A stretch of 64,000 nt of DNA from Spirodela intermedia (Eukaryota; Streptophyta; Magnoliopsida; Alismatales; Araceae), in assembly GCA_902729315.2 (NCBI GenBank), contig LR746268.1, forward strand, positions 6,865,501 through 6,929,500, in the 5' to 3' direction. Each line of letters opens with the position of its first letter. Position 1 is the first letter of the stretch. The notes beneath the pieces were generated by a model that worked only from the letters and a program-made list of their open reading frames with translations, was not told the DNA's origin and made no database searches. Shown one piece after another: positions 43,001 to 56,700 of the stretch. The translations under genes were made by a program, and so were the position numbers.

Positions 43001-46000
43001 CACATTTTATTCACAGAGCTATTGCTGCTGAAACATGTGAAGAGCTTTTCACTTCTGATGCTCCTCGCATTGCTCTTGCACTGAATGGTGTCGAAGTGTT
43101 TACAAATGCCAGTGGAAGCCACCATCAACTGAGAAAACTTAATCTTCGAATAGATGCTATTAAAAGTGCTACTCTTTTTTGTGGAGGTGTTTATATATAT
43201 AGTAATCATCAAGGATGTGATGGCGGTCGTCTGTATTACGGTATGTGTCTTTGTTTTCAGTTTATTATGATTTTTTTAACAGTAAAATATTTTCCGTCAA
43301 TATCACCATATTTTTTATCATTTTGAGTACCCTCTCCTTTAGAATCTTGATTCTTATCTTCTAAACTTCTCCTTTGAATGTCATTACCCATTTATTTCCG
43401 TCAATACATGCGCACCGATGAAACCAGGGGATTGTTTCCATGTCCAAATGCTTGCTTTGCGTTAGTTGTAGTTCTTAGATAATTTCAAGTCACATAGAAC
43501 AGTATGACATATTCCCCTTGTGGATTTTGATTTTGTTAAAAGCCATGTTTTGCATGAGGTTTATTCATGTTTATACGGAATTAGGCTGTCATAAAAGTGG
43601 TTGGCTAGTACGAAATTTCTGGCATATAGCTTCTGAAAGTATCTTTTAGAGACCTAGTTTATGGTACCTTTTTTCCTAGTATATGGGAATAGTGATAGAA
43701 GCACCGTTTTTTGGTCTTTGGTATCTATATGATGAGTTGTTGATTTGTGACGCTTGGAATGATATTGACATCTCCTTTTTTGTGCTAAGTGCAAAGTAAT
43801 GTAGATGATAATCATGTTTGGAAGGTTTATAACCATCAGAGGTATCTAGGAAAGCCATTGAACTTGAGAGGGGAATTTTTTTCCAACAAGCCTTACAAGG
43901 AGCTCTAGGTACTCTGAATAGTTGTTTGAATAGTGAGTTATATTTTCGTTTTCGATTGATACATGGCCCAAAATAGTGAAATTCTATTTGAGGAAAAAAG
44001 GTTGAAATCAACGTAGCAGTTTATTACAGTGGGATTGCTGAGATGAATGTGTGACAGATAGTAGATAGCGGTTTTTATCATGTCCCTCATGGTGCCATCC
44101 GTGCCTTCTAAACAACATCAGAATGATTGTCAAGCCTGTTGCCAAGGTTTTCCACCTCTCTTCTTGTTTCGTATGTGCAGATAACTCTTATTGTTGGTGC
44201 CTCTTGTTGTCCCCACACCCTGCCCCTTTTCTCTCCTTGAGACACTGCTGTTTCTTGGCACCTGCTTCCTATACACTAAATTCAGCGGAAAACTAGCATC
44301 CTCTTCAACACAGAATCGTGCTAGGCACCATATTCTTATTCCCTTGCCTAGAATAACTACCTGCTCTGAAGCGGTAATCCATCATATTGTCATTCCGTAC
44401 TGTTAAACGGTTCACAGAAAAAATGTGCAAATACTTAAATGCAGAGAATAATATTTATACATTATCAAACTTATGCATGCCCAGACAATTTTATTTCTTT
44501 ATATGATTTTTCTTCTTTTGTTTCCCGGAGTTTACTTTGTTTCCTGTTGTACACATGGTCTTGTTTTCTGCATTAGTTAGTGCAGTTATTTCTTAGTTCA
44601 AGGATGTCTGTCATTGCAGTTTCCGTGCATGAAAGTATGAAGCACAAAATATAGAATTATAAAGAGCTAGGAAAAAGGGCACAACCAAATTGAATTGTGC
44701 TGGAGATATTTGTGATCATCATTATTGTTTCTTGCTAGTACTGCAGATGGTAAATAAATCATATTTTTTAGCTGTCCTGCATCCACGTGGGCATCAGAAG
44801 AATTTTAAGAACTCAATGATCAGGGGGTTAAACAAGTCGCAGGATGACATACTTTGCAATCTCTAACGGTTGGGCCGCGGTCTGCACGTATTAGGCGAAC
44901 CCATTGATCATCCTAGACCACATCTAGGATCGGGCAACATTTCTTGGGAGGGGTTAAGTGGAGCAGAATTTCTCGTATGAGCTTGGTGCATTTAATGGTT
45001 TCATGTTGTTCTTATTGTGCATACAAGCTCGGAGTTGGAGGTGATTGGCCCTTGTTGGAAGTTGCTTTGTCAATATTGAAGAGAATTCTCCATGTCTGAG
45101 GAATATTCGTTGATGGGAAGGGAGGCAGAATATTAGAGCATATAACTTGGTATTATAGAGAAAGTGTGCAGATCAGATAGGCTAGGATTTTTTTGCGAAT
45201 GCCTATATTCGACATATCGTCTCCTATGGGCGTAATAGTGATTGGTTTAATATGAATTTTAGCGTCCATCTAAGTGAGCAAGGTGGCAGCTGACTCTAAG
45301 GACCTGACGTTCCCCTTCTCCAATTTTGAAAAATTAGTGTGCTTTGGGCTTTCGAGGGACTTCTCATGTTTAGATTGGGAAACCGTTTGATGTCAGCATC
45401 TGCTTTGGTTTTTATGTAGATGGTAACCATGAAGAGCTTTGTGCTGCAAAAAATAAGAGAGGCAAAGCATCTGAGTTCTGGAACAGCAGCATGTTTCTTC
45501 TTTCTGGCGTCCAGTATTCAGTGAAATATGGCAGAGAGTTGTATAATATTGAATTTTTGCCGAACCGAAAGCATGTGTGTCGTTGTGGGAGCTGAAGTGC
45601 AACCTGTGTGAGGGCAGGGAGAGGTGATGACGAAGATCCCTGTTCCTGGAAGGCTTACCAATGCTGAAAGAGTGGTAGAAGCTCCTACAGAAAAAGTTGG
45701 TTTCTCAGGTTGAAGTATGAATGGAGATATAATTTTAAAACTGTATTTTATTTTTCTAGGGAAAATATTAATTCTTTATTTTCAGATATATTTTTCATAT
45801 GGTTAAAAGATTTATATTTTTAACCATAAAAAAACATTGTGATGAATGGTGTTCATCAACGCTACTCATCATGATTTGCCTTGTTGATTCTATCGAAAAT
45901 AATAAATATGGCATCGAATATAGAAATGGCATCCTCGAAAACCAACAATTAAGTTGGTTTTCTCTCTGATCGCTGATCGAGATTGGATGATTTGATATCT

Positions 46001-49000
46001 TATTGGAACTGGGAAAATTGGAATAATTGAGCCATATCATGCTGCCTTGGTTGAAATTCGGGCATACTTGTGTGAGGCCGTAGAAAAAAATAAGTTGATT
46101 TTAAATACTTTAACTTTGCCTCTCAGTTGATTTTACAATGTATCGGGAATTATAAATTAAGAAAAAAAAAAGGTGTTCTCAAGCTTCAAATATAGTACTG
46201 GGGTCTAAGTCCACCCATTGATGTCTCAGTCGGTCCATATGTAGTACTGGGGTCGTGTAGTCATCTCTGAATATGACTGAGTATGAAAACTTAATGCCCA
46301 AGTGCCCATGTTAATCGTTGTCCTTAAAAGATTATAAATTGGACAACCTAAACAGCCTTTGTGACATTTGCTGCGAGTTTTTCATTGATGGGTATTTTGT
46401 CAATATTTTCTCTGAAATGCAAGAGTTATCTATTTTTTTCCTTTTCCCAACAGGTTTTATCTGTCTTGTTGATACAGTAATTGTTTCTTTTCCTTGGATA
46501 GTGCTCCTTTTCTCCAGTTCATTCACTTATACAAGCACATATACAGTGAATACGCAGATTATTTATGTTTTCTATGTGTTGTTACTTTGATAGATGGATG
46601 TTCTTGCATTGCTATTAATGGAGATGTGGTTGCTCAAGGATCTCAATTTTCTTTGAAGGATATTGAGGTCTTGACAGCCCAAGTTGACTTGGATGCTGTA
46701 AGTTATTTATGCTCATCTGAACTATAGTGGGAACGCACACTAATGATTTTAAATTCTTGTTGCCTACCGATTGATTACCCATTCATGTCCGCTAACTTAA
46801 TGGAAAATAAGCCATTACCGATCCAAACTGTGTTTACTGGAGCTATTGGAAATCATCTGTCTAAAACGGAAGAAAAATCCAATATCGGACAGATGTCCAA
46901 TCAGGACTGGAAAGAGAGTGAAGAGTTCTCTTTGGTGGTGCTCATTATATGATGTTCTCACTTCCTCAGCAACCATTTGTTTGATTTCTTTCTTACTTTT
47001 CTGAGTTTGTAAATTCTCTTATTGTGCTTAGGTTCAAGCTGTAGGCCTCAGATTTATTTTTTTTAGGAGACTGCATTGGCACGTATGGCTGTGTGGATCA
47101 AGAAACATATGTGATGGTGCGGCATCACATAATCTGTGGAAGTCGTGCTATTATTACAGCAAATATGATGCGGCATACCCTACTTTAAAACTCAATCTGA
47201 TGGTTACGAGGATACCATGTTCGGGCATCATTTATGTTCGTCAGTTTTCTTTTTGGTAGTGTTCTGTATTCATCAGGCTAGTGGCAAGACATTTAACAAC
47301 GTCTCTATTTAATGTCAGTGAAAACTGAGTCTAGAAAAACTCGATGCATTGCCATCAGAAACCGTTTCCAGTATCATTCTAGAACACTGAGATATTTGCG
47401 CACACAAGGCCAGCCTTTATCTTCTTCTCCACTTTCCCACATCCCGTGTTCCCTCTTCTGTCTTTCCTTCTCTACAACAAACCCCAAATGCAGTTATCTG
47501 ATTCCCAGGTCGTCGCAGCGGTCAGAATTTTGAGGGATGGAGAGAGAGTGGGAGTGGATGCTGTGGAAAAGTTTAGGATGGGCCATCAGCTGTGACAACA
47601 TGTGATGCTGCAGAGGAGGTACATGCTGGGGGACAGAGTGGATGCGGTAATGAGCGACAGGGCATCAATAAGTAATAGGAAACGAATTACCCATTATTAG
47701 ATCATTTAAAGTGACATTTATTTATTTTTAAGGCCGTTTTGATGCTGCTTACTATATTGTGTTATTTTTATACCGTTGACAGCATAAAACTAAATTTCTA
47801 ATTGAATATTGTGTACCTTACTCGTAATCTACCCAACAAATATAATCGTCAAAAATACAGTGTCTAATATTTTGTCAAATTTTCTTTAGATGCCTAATGG
47901 GCCGTAAAGAGTCGATAAACTTATTTTTATTTTTAGTTGTTTTTCGTCACCTTTTACCAAATTATTTTCCTTAGTCTTTTTTGTGGTAGTAATTATTACA
48001 TTCTATTCTGACTGGCAGATTGCTAGTTATCGAGGATCCATAAGCAGTTTTAGAGAGCAAGCAAGTCATAAATCAAAACTTCCTTTTGTGAAGGCGCCAT
48101 ACAAGCTATGTACATCCATGAATCTCCAGATCTTCCCTACTAGTCCAGTGAAGGTGTTTTCTTTCTCCTTTGGTGCCTTGGAATATCGGATAATGTTATT
48201 GAATTCATATTTTTTCTTAAATGACTCTGAAAGCAATAATCTGAAAAACGTTTCCCATTTATTTCAGATATATTCAAATTAGTTCTTTTCATTCCCGTGT
48301 CTTGCACAAGGCTGTGGAATGATGGCAAGTTTAAATCACTATTCATTTGTGTGCTCACATATGGAGTAGGTATATTGATGCATGATACAAACGGTCAAAA
48401 ACGCATGATTTGCATGTAAACTTTCTGGCATTCACATGTTAGCTTTCCTGAGTTGAGCCAAAGTGGTGGGTATGTTGTAGCAAGCGTTATCTGTTCCAAA
48501 AAATTAAGATCAGCTACAAAACATGCTTCTTATGTTGCTGTTTCTGGATAATGATTTAACCAAATTGGTGGTGAGAAAAATCTCTTGATTGGTAGAGAGA
48601 GGAAATAATAGGACTAGGTGCTAATTTGGTATTCCACATGATTTATGTGCACATGCATATGCATATATGTATATGGAGAATAGTGTGGGATAAGTCTGAG
48701 CGGAAAAATATGTTTTATGTGCACACACACGCATGAGATAGACTGAGCATGTGCTCTTCCAAAGTATGAATATAACATTTCCGCTAGCTCAGCTTGCATA
48801 TTCTGTAAATGTTCCTACATAGATCATTGTCCTTTAGAAGGAAGTTTAAGTCCTTATTCAACGCTAGACTTGAGCTGTGTAGAATGCCTGTTGTTAATGT
48901 ATTTCATCAGTTGAATTTTTTTAGAAGTTATACAGAAAAAAATGTCAAGAGTTATAAATATATCATTGCTTTCGTTTCAATGCCCCACTATTTTTAGGGT

Positions 49001-52000
49001 TTATAAATGATCTTTCTCATCCATATGAAAATAACTTCGATGGTGATATGTTCTCTAAAGCAGTATGGAAGGATCTCTAGAGTTGATGCCTCTAAAAAGC
49101 TTGATGTTTGTCTTAGAAAGGTGTAATTACAGAATAATAATTTTGTTCGCTTGAGCTTTACCTTTGTTTCACTTATGTGGTTAGCCCGAAGCATTTTACG
49201 TTATTTATTAATGTTAAGAATCTTTCGTGGGTATTAGTTCTTGAACCTCTGCTTTTAAAATATTAATATTATGCTTGATAAGAGGCTCTGTGCCACCTTT
49301 CCCAGCTTAATGTGTAGTTATCTTTTTAAAAAAACATTTTCTGACCTGTCATTTTTAGGTTAAATATCACTGCCCAGAAGAGGAGATTGTTTTTGGACCA
49401 AGCTGCTGGCTATGGGATTATCTACGAAGAAGTGGAGCTTCTGGTTTCCTTCTTCCACTTTCTGGTGGAGCAGATAGTTCATCTGTTGCAGCTATTGTTG
49501 GATCCATGTGCCAGCTTGTTGTCAAAGGTGTTCCACGAATCATTTTTACCCTTTCCTCCGTATGTGCAATTTTTGGTATTAAATATTCACATGGATATTG
49601 AATATCTTTCGTCATATTTTTTCGAGCTTTTATTTATTTTTCAACCTTAATTAAGCATTTTATAAATGATTGTGCAGACATAGAAAATGGAGATGAGCAA
49701 GTTAAGGCGGATGCAATACGTATTGGACAGTACAAAAATGGAGAGTATCCTACCAACAGCAAAGAATTTGCCAACCGTATATTTTATACTGTTTATATGG
49801 GAACGGAAAATAGGTACTCAGATCTGAGTTTCTTAGCCGGAAGAAAATATAAGGAATTTATTTGTTTACAACGATATATTTATCAATATTGTTCAATTAA
49901 CACGACAGAGTGTTTTTCGTTGTTTCTCTGTTGGCTCGTAATGCACTCAACGACCTCTTTATGCTTTCTTTAGCTTACTTTTCAATTATTTTCTTATGTC
50001 CATTACTGATTCTAATGGTGTTGTTTTTGCTAAATGTTTATTCTGGAATGTAAATGCCAAGTAAATCTCTGTTTACTGTTGAGAAGATGAGAGAGGACCG
50101 AGAGTGGGTGAGACAACATGAATAAATTGTACTGCTCTGCCCTGCCCCCAAGGGAATATCAAAGCCTCTGTATATAGACTTTACAATATACAAAAGAGGG
50201 AAGTTGAATTTGTGCAAAAGGAGGCAAGAACGGAGTAAATAGTTGCTCAACATTGAGAATAGTAATACTTCATTCTATCCCTTATTTCATGGGGTATGAT
50301 TGTTAATTGTCTCCTATTTAGCATAAATGTTATTCTGTATCAATGTCAGGCGTGAAAATTTTCTCTGTTAACTCATGATTTAGCCATGCCAATGTCCATC
50401 ATTTGCTGAACTTTTCACGGGAAACTTATTTTTTATGAATTTAACAACCAATCATCCAATCGTCCAATTTTTTGTTAACCGTTTAAACTTTTTAATCTTG
50501 GGGACAATTCCATTCGGTGCTGAGTAAACCTGGGGAGGTCACGGTGCTTCTTCACTATGGACATGGCTTCTACTACCTGCAATGGAGATTATGGCCAGCT
50601 GGCGTTTGGGACTTAGGCTGAGCGAAATGACTAGTTTAGTACCACACTACTATTGTGCCATATAAATCCCATCTCATTTGGCTCATAAAGCGTAAGAATA
50701 AGACAGTTGAAAGGCATGGATTGACTTCCCATTGTCAAAGACGGCTTTATGTTGTTCGAGTAAAGGTGACATTATGTTATTCATGAACTCTTTTGTGACT
50801 AATGCTGTGAGTTTAGGAGTATTTATATTTTGAAGTGTACCTAGGAATTGTGAACTGCATTCAATTTCGATGATAAAATCGTGGATGCTTCTGTTTCCGA
50901 TTATATATAATACGTTGGATACTATATCCTCTTATTATGTGAAATTTTCTGCATGAGCATTAACAGCTACACTTTTTATGTGTCTTTCAGTTCTGATGCT
51001 ACGAGATCACGGGCTAAGAAGCTGGCCGATGAAATTGGCTCCTGGCACCTTGATGTTCCTATAGATAGTGTTATATCTGCACTTCTGTCACTCTTTCAAA
51101 CAATTACAGGGAAGCGCCCACGTTACAAGGTTAACAGTTCAGATAGTTTAAGATGTGTTACAAAAGTCTCTACTTTTTACTAAAAACCTCTGTCGCGTAT
51201 AACATTTCATGTTAAAACCTACTTCTTGATGTGTTAAAGAAAATAAAATCATTTTTTACGTCTATAACCCTAAAAAAATCTTGAACCGAATTCATGACTG
51301 TCCTTTAATGGTGTGGTAGGTTTTCGTCAGGAGTCGTCTTAGTGGGTACATTCTTGAAAAAATAGAGAAGAAACTTTAGGATAGCATCTGATTTAAGAAT
51401 TTGCGTAGTTGGTGACTAATTTGCAAGACTTTGGTACAATTCCAAAAATTATGGAAAAAAAAAACCGTCAAGCAAAGTTGTGAACGTTTTTGATGATTCC
51501 AGGTACCAGATTGACAGCATGGGTTGCAGACCATTAGATCGTCCAGATTTTATATCCCAAGTGAAAGTAATAAGGGAAGGTTTTACATGTGAAGTCTCTT
51601 TAGGGGAGTATTTTATGGTCATTATCCTCACATCTTGAAACGTAGAAGAGTTGAGAAATTTTGGAATGCAGGGCAGCTGTGAGAAGAACTATACGGCAGA
51701 TTTTTTTTGTTCATCAGGGACATCTTTGACACCCCTAAATTTAGCATCTATCTTCGTCAAGGCCATCTTCTGGAGTTTTTCTCCGTTTATTTTTTCCATA
51801 GTGAGTTTTGTATCTGGTATTTCTCTTTATTGACTGTTGCAAAGTACAACAGAGACTTTTTGTAAGTTTCGCATCTAAATTTCTATTTTGAATCGTCCAC
51901 AAGGAAATATGGGTTCTTGTATTTGAATGCTAATGTAGCAATGTTCTTCACATTTCCATATTGCCCAAGAGGATGAATGTGGAACCCACGAATCATTAAT

Positions 52001-53147
52001 GTCCTACATTTACGTGTAATTTATGTATATGCTACTTCTATTTAATCTGTGTAGCTGTGTTTTTTCTTGGAGGTGGACACCTTCAACCTTAGCATGATTA
52101 TCTCAACTTCAGTTCACATTAGACTGGCCTATTTTATTTTCTACAGGTTGACGGTGGATCAAATGCTGAAAACTTAGGGCTACAGAATATCCAAGCCCGT
52201 GTTAGAATGGTGCTAGCATTTATGCTAGCATCACTTATGCCTTGGGTTCATAACAAATCAGGTTTCTTCCTAGTGCTGGGAAGCTCAAATGTCGACGAAG
52301 CTCTACGTGGTTACTTAACAAAGGTAAAGCTCTCTCTACATGGAAGAGGTTTTATCGATATCAGTCCATCCGCTTCATACTCTGTGGAGCCAGAGGCTTT
52401 AAATTCCTTTTTAGTAGAAAGCATCCTAGAAGATGTGTTGATGTTCTGTTGTTGATACCTTTTATCATAATAATTTATCTAGCTTACTGATATTTGTAAT
52501 TTCTTGCTGGGTCCTGATTATTTATTTATTTTACCATAAACGAATTATTCCACCCCATTTATATATATATATTTATATTTATATATATATATATGATCTC
52601 CCCTACAGTATGACTGCAGCTCTGCCGACATAAATCCAATCGGGAGTGTGAGTAAGCAGGATCTACGAGCGTTTTTACGCTGGGCTGCGATCCATCTAAG
52701 CTACACCTCTTTGAAAGAAATTGAAGAAGCTCCTCCTACCGCTGAACTAGAACCTATACGTCCAGACTACAACCAGGTACCATAAATAGTCTTCTCTTGC
52801 CTGTGAGCGCTTTTTTCTATTCATAGCTACTTTTGAGCTCTTTGTCTTTCACAGATTCCGATTCTGCCCAACTAGTAATCTGGCATTTACATCTTGTTAT
52901 TTCACTTAAGTCATCTCTTTGATTAAAACCCAACGCTGACATAAATTAAAAGAAGAAGAGATGGGAGTGGTATTTAATTCCTCTCTTCACTCATTGTTTT
53001 CCTTCATATTTCCTGCCTTGTTTCCAAGTTAATATCACCTAACTTAGGCAACACCTTCCTTCGCCACTTTGTTTCGATGATCATTGCATTTCTAGATTTT
53101 TTCTGTGGGCAATTTAATGGTGAGAGTACTATTGATCATCAGAATTT

Positions 53148-53198
<51 letters not shown>

Positions 53199-54083
53199 TT
53201 TTTGGCTACTAATGCATACCGTTTACAGTTGGACGAAGTGGACATGGGGATGACTTATGAGGAACTCTCGGCATACGGAAGACTGCGTAAGATCTTTCGC
53301 TGTGGGCCAGTATCAATGTTTCAGGTGGGTTTTCCAATATTTACCATTCTAAATTTCAGTGAGATATTTTTAGTAACGTCAAAGCATGATTTTACTAAAA
53401 TTACAGTCGAAGTGATCAGCTACTCCTCGATTTTTATTGGGAAATTATTAACGTTTATAGGAATTTATAGAAATAATCCAGAATCTGGCTGATCGCAATT
53501 TCCTGAGATGATTTCTTGTTTTGTTCTTCTAGATATTCTCCACATAAACCTTTTCTTGCTCTATCGATACCTGTTCTGTGGAATTTCTTTCCTCATTATT
53601 CGAACCCACAGGTCGTCGTTTGACTCCCCCCCTTCTTTGTACAGAATCTCTGCCACAGATGGTGTGGGAGGTTGACCCCGACAGAGGTAGGAGAGAAAGT
53701 CAAGCACTTCTTCAAGTACTACTCCATCAACCGGCATAAGATGACCGTCCTCACCCCCTCCTATCACGCCGAGGTACCCTCCATTCCTTCTGACCATGAT
53801 CTCCCTGAATGGAGGGTCCTGGATCATTTGATGGATGGCATATCCACGCCGGTGGTTGCAGAGCTACTCTCCAGAGGACAACAGATTTGACCTCCGACAG
53901 TTTCTTTACAACTCAAGATGGCCGTTCCAGTTCCGCAAGATAGATGAGCTGGCTAGGGATCTACAGACCAAGCAGCAAGCTCTTCCTCCTCCTGTGCCGC
54001 CTACCCCAGAGGATGAGTCAACGAATGGAAGTGGGATGGGTGTGGTAGCTGCCGGGGCTGCAAATCCCAGTGCTGGCCTCTGA
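40089..54083 (+). CDS. glutamine-dependent NAD+ synthetase, 13 exons
   Basis: Last step of NAD+ synthesis: amidation of nicotinate adenine dinucleotide with glutamine and ATP, in the cytosol. Exons: 40089-40282, 40710-41015, 43017-43240, 46594-46697, 48019-48153, 49359-49527, 49678-49813, 50991-51129, 52147-52323, 52609-52776, 53229-53324, 53645-53773 and 53862-54083, giving 732 residues (plant enzymes are about 725). The N-terminal nitrilase-type glutaminase domain has the Glu-Lys-Cys triad: GPELE (Glu 44), RPKM (Lys 113) and ETCEELF (Cys 174), one residue lower than the human E45-K114-C175. The NAD synthase domain has the ATP-loop SGGADSS (356-362) and later GSSNVDE and LTPSYHAE blocks. The C-terminus ends NPSAGL as in Arabidopsis. 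Intron 3 is 3.35 kb. All exon joins keep the frame, so the gene looks intact. Confidence 0.95.
43241..46593 (+). other. long intron 3 of the NAD+ synthetase gene
   Basis: 3353 bases between two well-defined exons, five to ten times longer than most other introns here except intron 2 (2.0 kb). Only short, domain-free frames occur. Transposon DNA is plausible for its size, but I recognise no terminal repeats or coding remnants. Confidence 0.55.
52560..52594. repeat. (TA)n tract in NAD+ synthetase intron 9
   Basis: Interrupted TA repeat ending 14 bases before the exon 10 acceptor, within the branch-point zone. Confidence 0.85.
53147..53202. repeat. (TTTA)n tetranucleotide repeat in NAD+ synthetase intron 10
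   Basis: About 14 tandem TTTA units ending 26 bases before the exon 11 acceptor. Confidence 0.93.
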
Positions 54084-54365
54084 AAATATGAGAGATGCTC
54101 ACTTTTTTTTTATTAATGTAGAAAATAAAAGAAAACAAAGTAATCGGCGTAAGTTGCGACTAGTTGATTAATTACTTGTGAAGGGAAATTGTTCGTAACT
54201 TTCTGAAATATATATATATATATATAAATATATATATACATACTATTATTTCTCATAGTTATTTCAAATTTGTCATCTTTAATCTGATCTTGGCTGTGGT
54301 GAGTTTTGGTCAACGATCAGTTCTCAGTGGGCCCACGTATGTCCTTTTCTAGTCTCCTAACCCTC

Positions 54366-54398
<33 letters not shown>

Positions 54399-54892
54399 AA
54401 TTCTCCTTCTTGGGTCTACACTAAATGGTCAAACTTGTGCAAGGCCCATGATAAACTAGCTCAGAGTTGACCAAACAGTAAAGTCCATCGGAGACTTCCA
54501 ATCTGTCAATTCTTCGATTGAGTTCTCAAAACATGCAATTTGCCTTAACTGGAAATCTCTCGTCCCAAGCCTTCCTCGGAAGAGCTTAAAGAGGCAATGG
54601 CTAGCAATAGAGTAAGGCTCATCAAAAATATCCGCATGGCCCTTTCATCCTGCATGGTCGCACATGCACAATCTTGGTGGAAAAATGTGATCTAAAGAGC
54701 TCAATGTCGGCCATGTTATCTCAAGATCGTTCCAATGGACACACTACAAGTGCCAACGTTGTGGAGATTATCTGTGTTGCTCTTAATCTCATCATTTTTT
54801 TACGTAAAAATCAGTTTAAAATACTAATATCTATTATATCGATCGTCTATGGCTACACTACGATGGATAAAATCCTTTTTTTATCAACTAAG
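54084..54892. other. 3' flank of NAD+ synthetase
   Basis: An AAATAAA-like signal near 54120 could direct polyadenylation about 40 bases after the stop. Further on are a TA-rich repeat (about 54210-54240) and a CT tract (about 54367-54397). No gene is recognised. Confidence 0.5.
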
Positions 54893-55124
54893 TATTCCAT
54901 TTTTGCCCTTCTCTCTGTCTGTCTGTCTCTCTCTCTCATACACACACTCACATGAGTAGGTACACATTGAGGGTTATATTATTTATCGATCGTCCTGTCT
55001 CTCTCTCTCTCTCTCTCTCTCTAATTCACACTCAAATATTCCACTTTTGCCCCCCCTCTCTCTCCCATACACACACACTTGTATGATTAGGTACACGTGG
55101 AGGCTTATATCGATTTATCAATCT

Positions 55125-55155
<31 letters not shown>

Positions 55156-55520
55156 CCCCTCTATTTCACATTAAAAAATTCCATTTTTGCTCCTCTCGCT
55201 CTCCCATACACAGTTACACTCATATGATTGGGTACACATTGGGGGTTATATCTAATTATCGATCGTCCTATATCTCTCTCTCTCTCTCTAATTCACACTC
55301 AAATATTCCATTTTTGCCCCTCTACCTCTCTCCCTTTCTCTCTCATATACATTTCCACTCGTATGACTGGTTATACATTTGAGGGTTATATTAGTTATCG
55401 ATCGTCCTCTCTCTCTCTCTCTCTCATACATACTTACACTCATACATTGAGGGTTATATCTATTTATCGATCGTCCTCTCTCTCTCTCTCTCCAACTCAC
55501 ACACACATTCCATTTGTATC
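54893..55520. repeat. CT-rich minisatellite, about five diverged units of 68-144 bases
   Basis: A unit recurs with the order ATTCCATTTTTGCC, a CT run with CATACACACA, ACTCATATGATTGGGTACAC, GAGGGTTATAT, ATTATCGATCGTCC, then another CT run and AATTCACACTCAAA. The GGTTATAT-type block appears near 54972, 55104, 55245, 55384 and 55452. The ATTCCA anchor is at about 54894, 55038, 55178 and 55305 (spacings 144, 140 and 127), and the last unit is shortened. A weak sixth unit may precede at about 54835. Confidence 0.88.
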
Positions 55521-56700
55521 CAACTTTGAAGGACTCCCATAATAAATATCCTTGAGCCAAAGCAAGGCGTAATCAAAATGGACTTGAACATAATTAATTG
55601 TGGGTTATATTGATATTTTATTGCTAACATTTGGGGTATTAACGTTATTATTTGATAATCGGAGATAATGATATTATTAATTAAAACCTTAGTCAAGGTG
55701 GGATCACGAAGAGTTGAATGCCGGCCCATCAACCAAAAACCAATTCCTTAATTAATTTAAATATTATAATTCCACGCTGAGTGCTCAGAGTTATTTAAAT
55801 GCTTCACAGAGAGCTCCCTCCGATCAACGCGTCGAGGGTCCGGTTTACTTGGGATCCAGTCGGGTGACCAGCCACCCAACAGCACGTGTCGTGTCGTGGT
55901 TGGCGCGGACTGCGGGACCGTGACCCGCACTTTCACGCTAAGGTGGGGTTTCATCCAGAAGAAGTCATCGAATCGACCCAGAGGAGGAGAAGGCGGCAGA
56001 GATTCCCACTCAGTTGACTGCCGGGGACTTTTCTCCTCCGACCTGACGGCGGGGTGGGGATATCAGCGCCGTTGGTACTCGCGATCTGGAGTTGCCACTG
56101 CGCCGTCTTTCCGTTTCTCTCTCCTCAAATTTGAAACTATCGATTTCTGGATTTTTTTATCAGAACGTCTCCTTTTCGGGTTGGGGGGGGGGGGGGGGTT
56201 TCTGTAAAAGAATCCTCTCAGCTATTTCATTTTTGCGCCCTCTCTCTCTCTCTCTCTCTCTCGCTCTTTCCCAGACTTCCTCGTCTTCTTCTCTTGGCTT
56301 CAAACTCTTCCTGTAGGGACCGGACACGTAGGGATCGTTTGAAGGTCCGGCAGCTGGTGCTCCTGTCCGCGGTTGGTCCGACGAATTGTGTGAATTCAGA
56401 GATTAGGGTTTGCGGCGACAGTTGGTCTACTGGTTCTCGCATCGCTGTGTAATTCTCCATGGCTGACCGGATCTGGCGTATTTCTGGCGCTTCAGTGTAG
56501 TTGGTTTCGAAAGAGTGCTCCTCCCTGCTGTTTCCCGGGGCTGGTGACGCGGCGCGGTTTCGTAGATGTCGCGATTTTCTGGATAGAAGGGCAGCTTAGG
56601 GTTTTGGGTATTTGCTTATCGGGGAAGTGGAGGGCTTGGCCGCGGGTGATCTAGGTCTCAAATGGGTCTCTAGGGTTTCTGAAGCCGAGGAGGAGGAAGA
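55521..56700. promoter_or_regulatory. upstream region and leader of the kleisin gene
   Basis: An AT-rich part (to about 55800) gives way to a GC-rich stretch. A run of 16 G (56183-56198), a CT tract (about 56240-56262) and a leader with three short upstream open frames (56459-56500, 56566-56586, 56662-56673) come next. No TATA box is clear. The transcription start is not determined, so membership of these elements in the mRNA is inferred. Confidence 0.5.

Noticed and set aside
49387-49650. 87-codon frame over NAD+ synthetase exon 6
   Set aside because: Wrong frame; the correct frame gives the conserved SGGADSS loop with proper splice sites.
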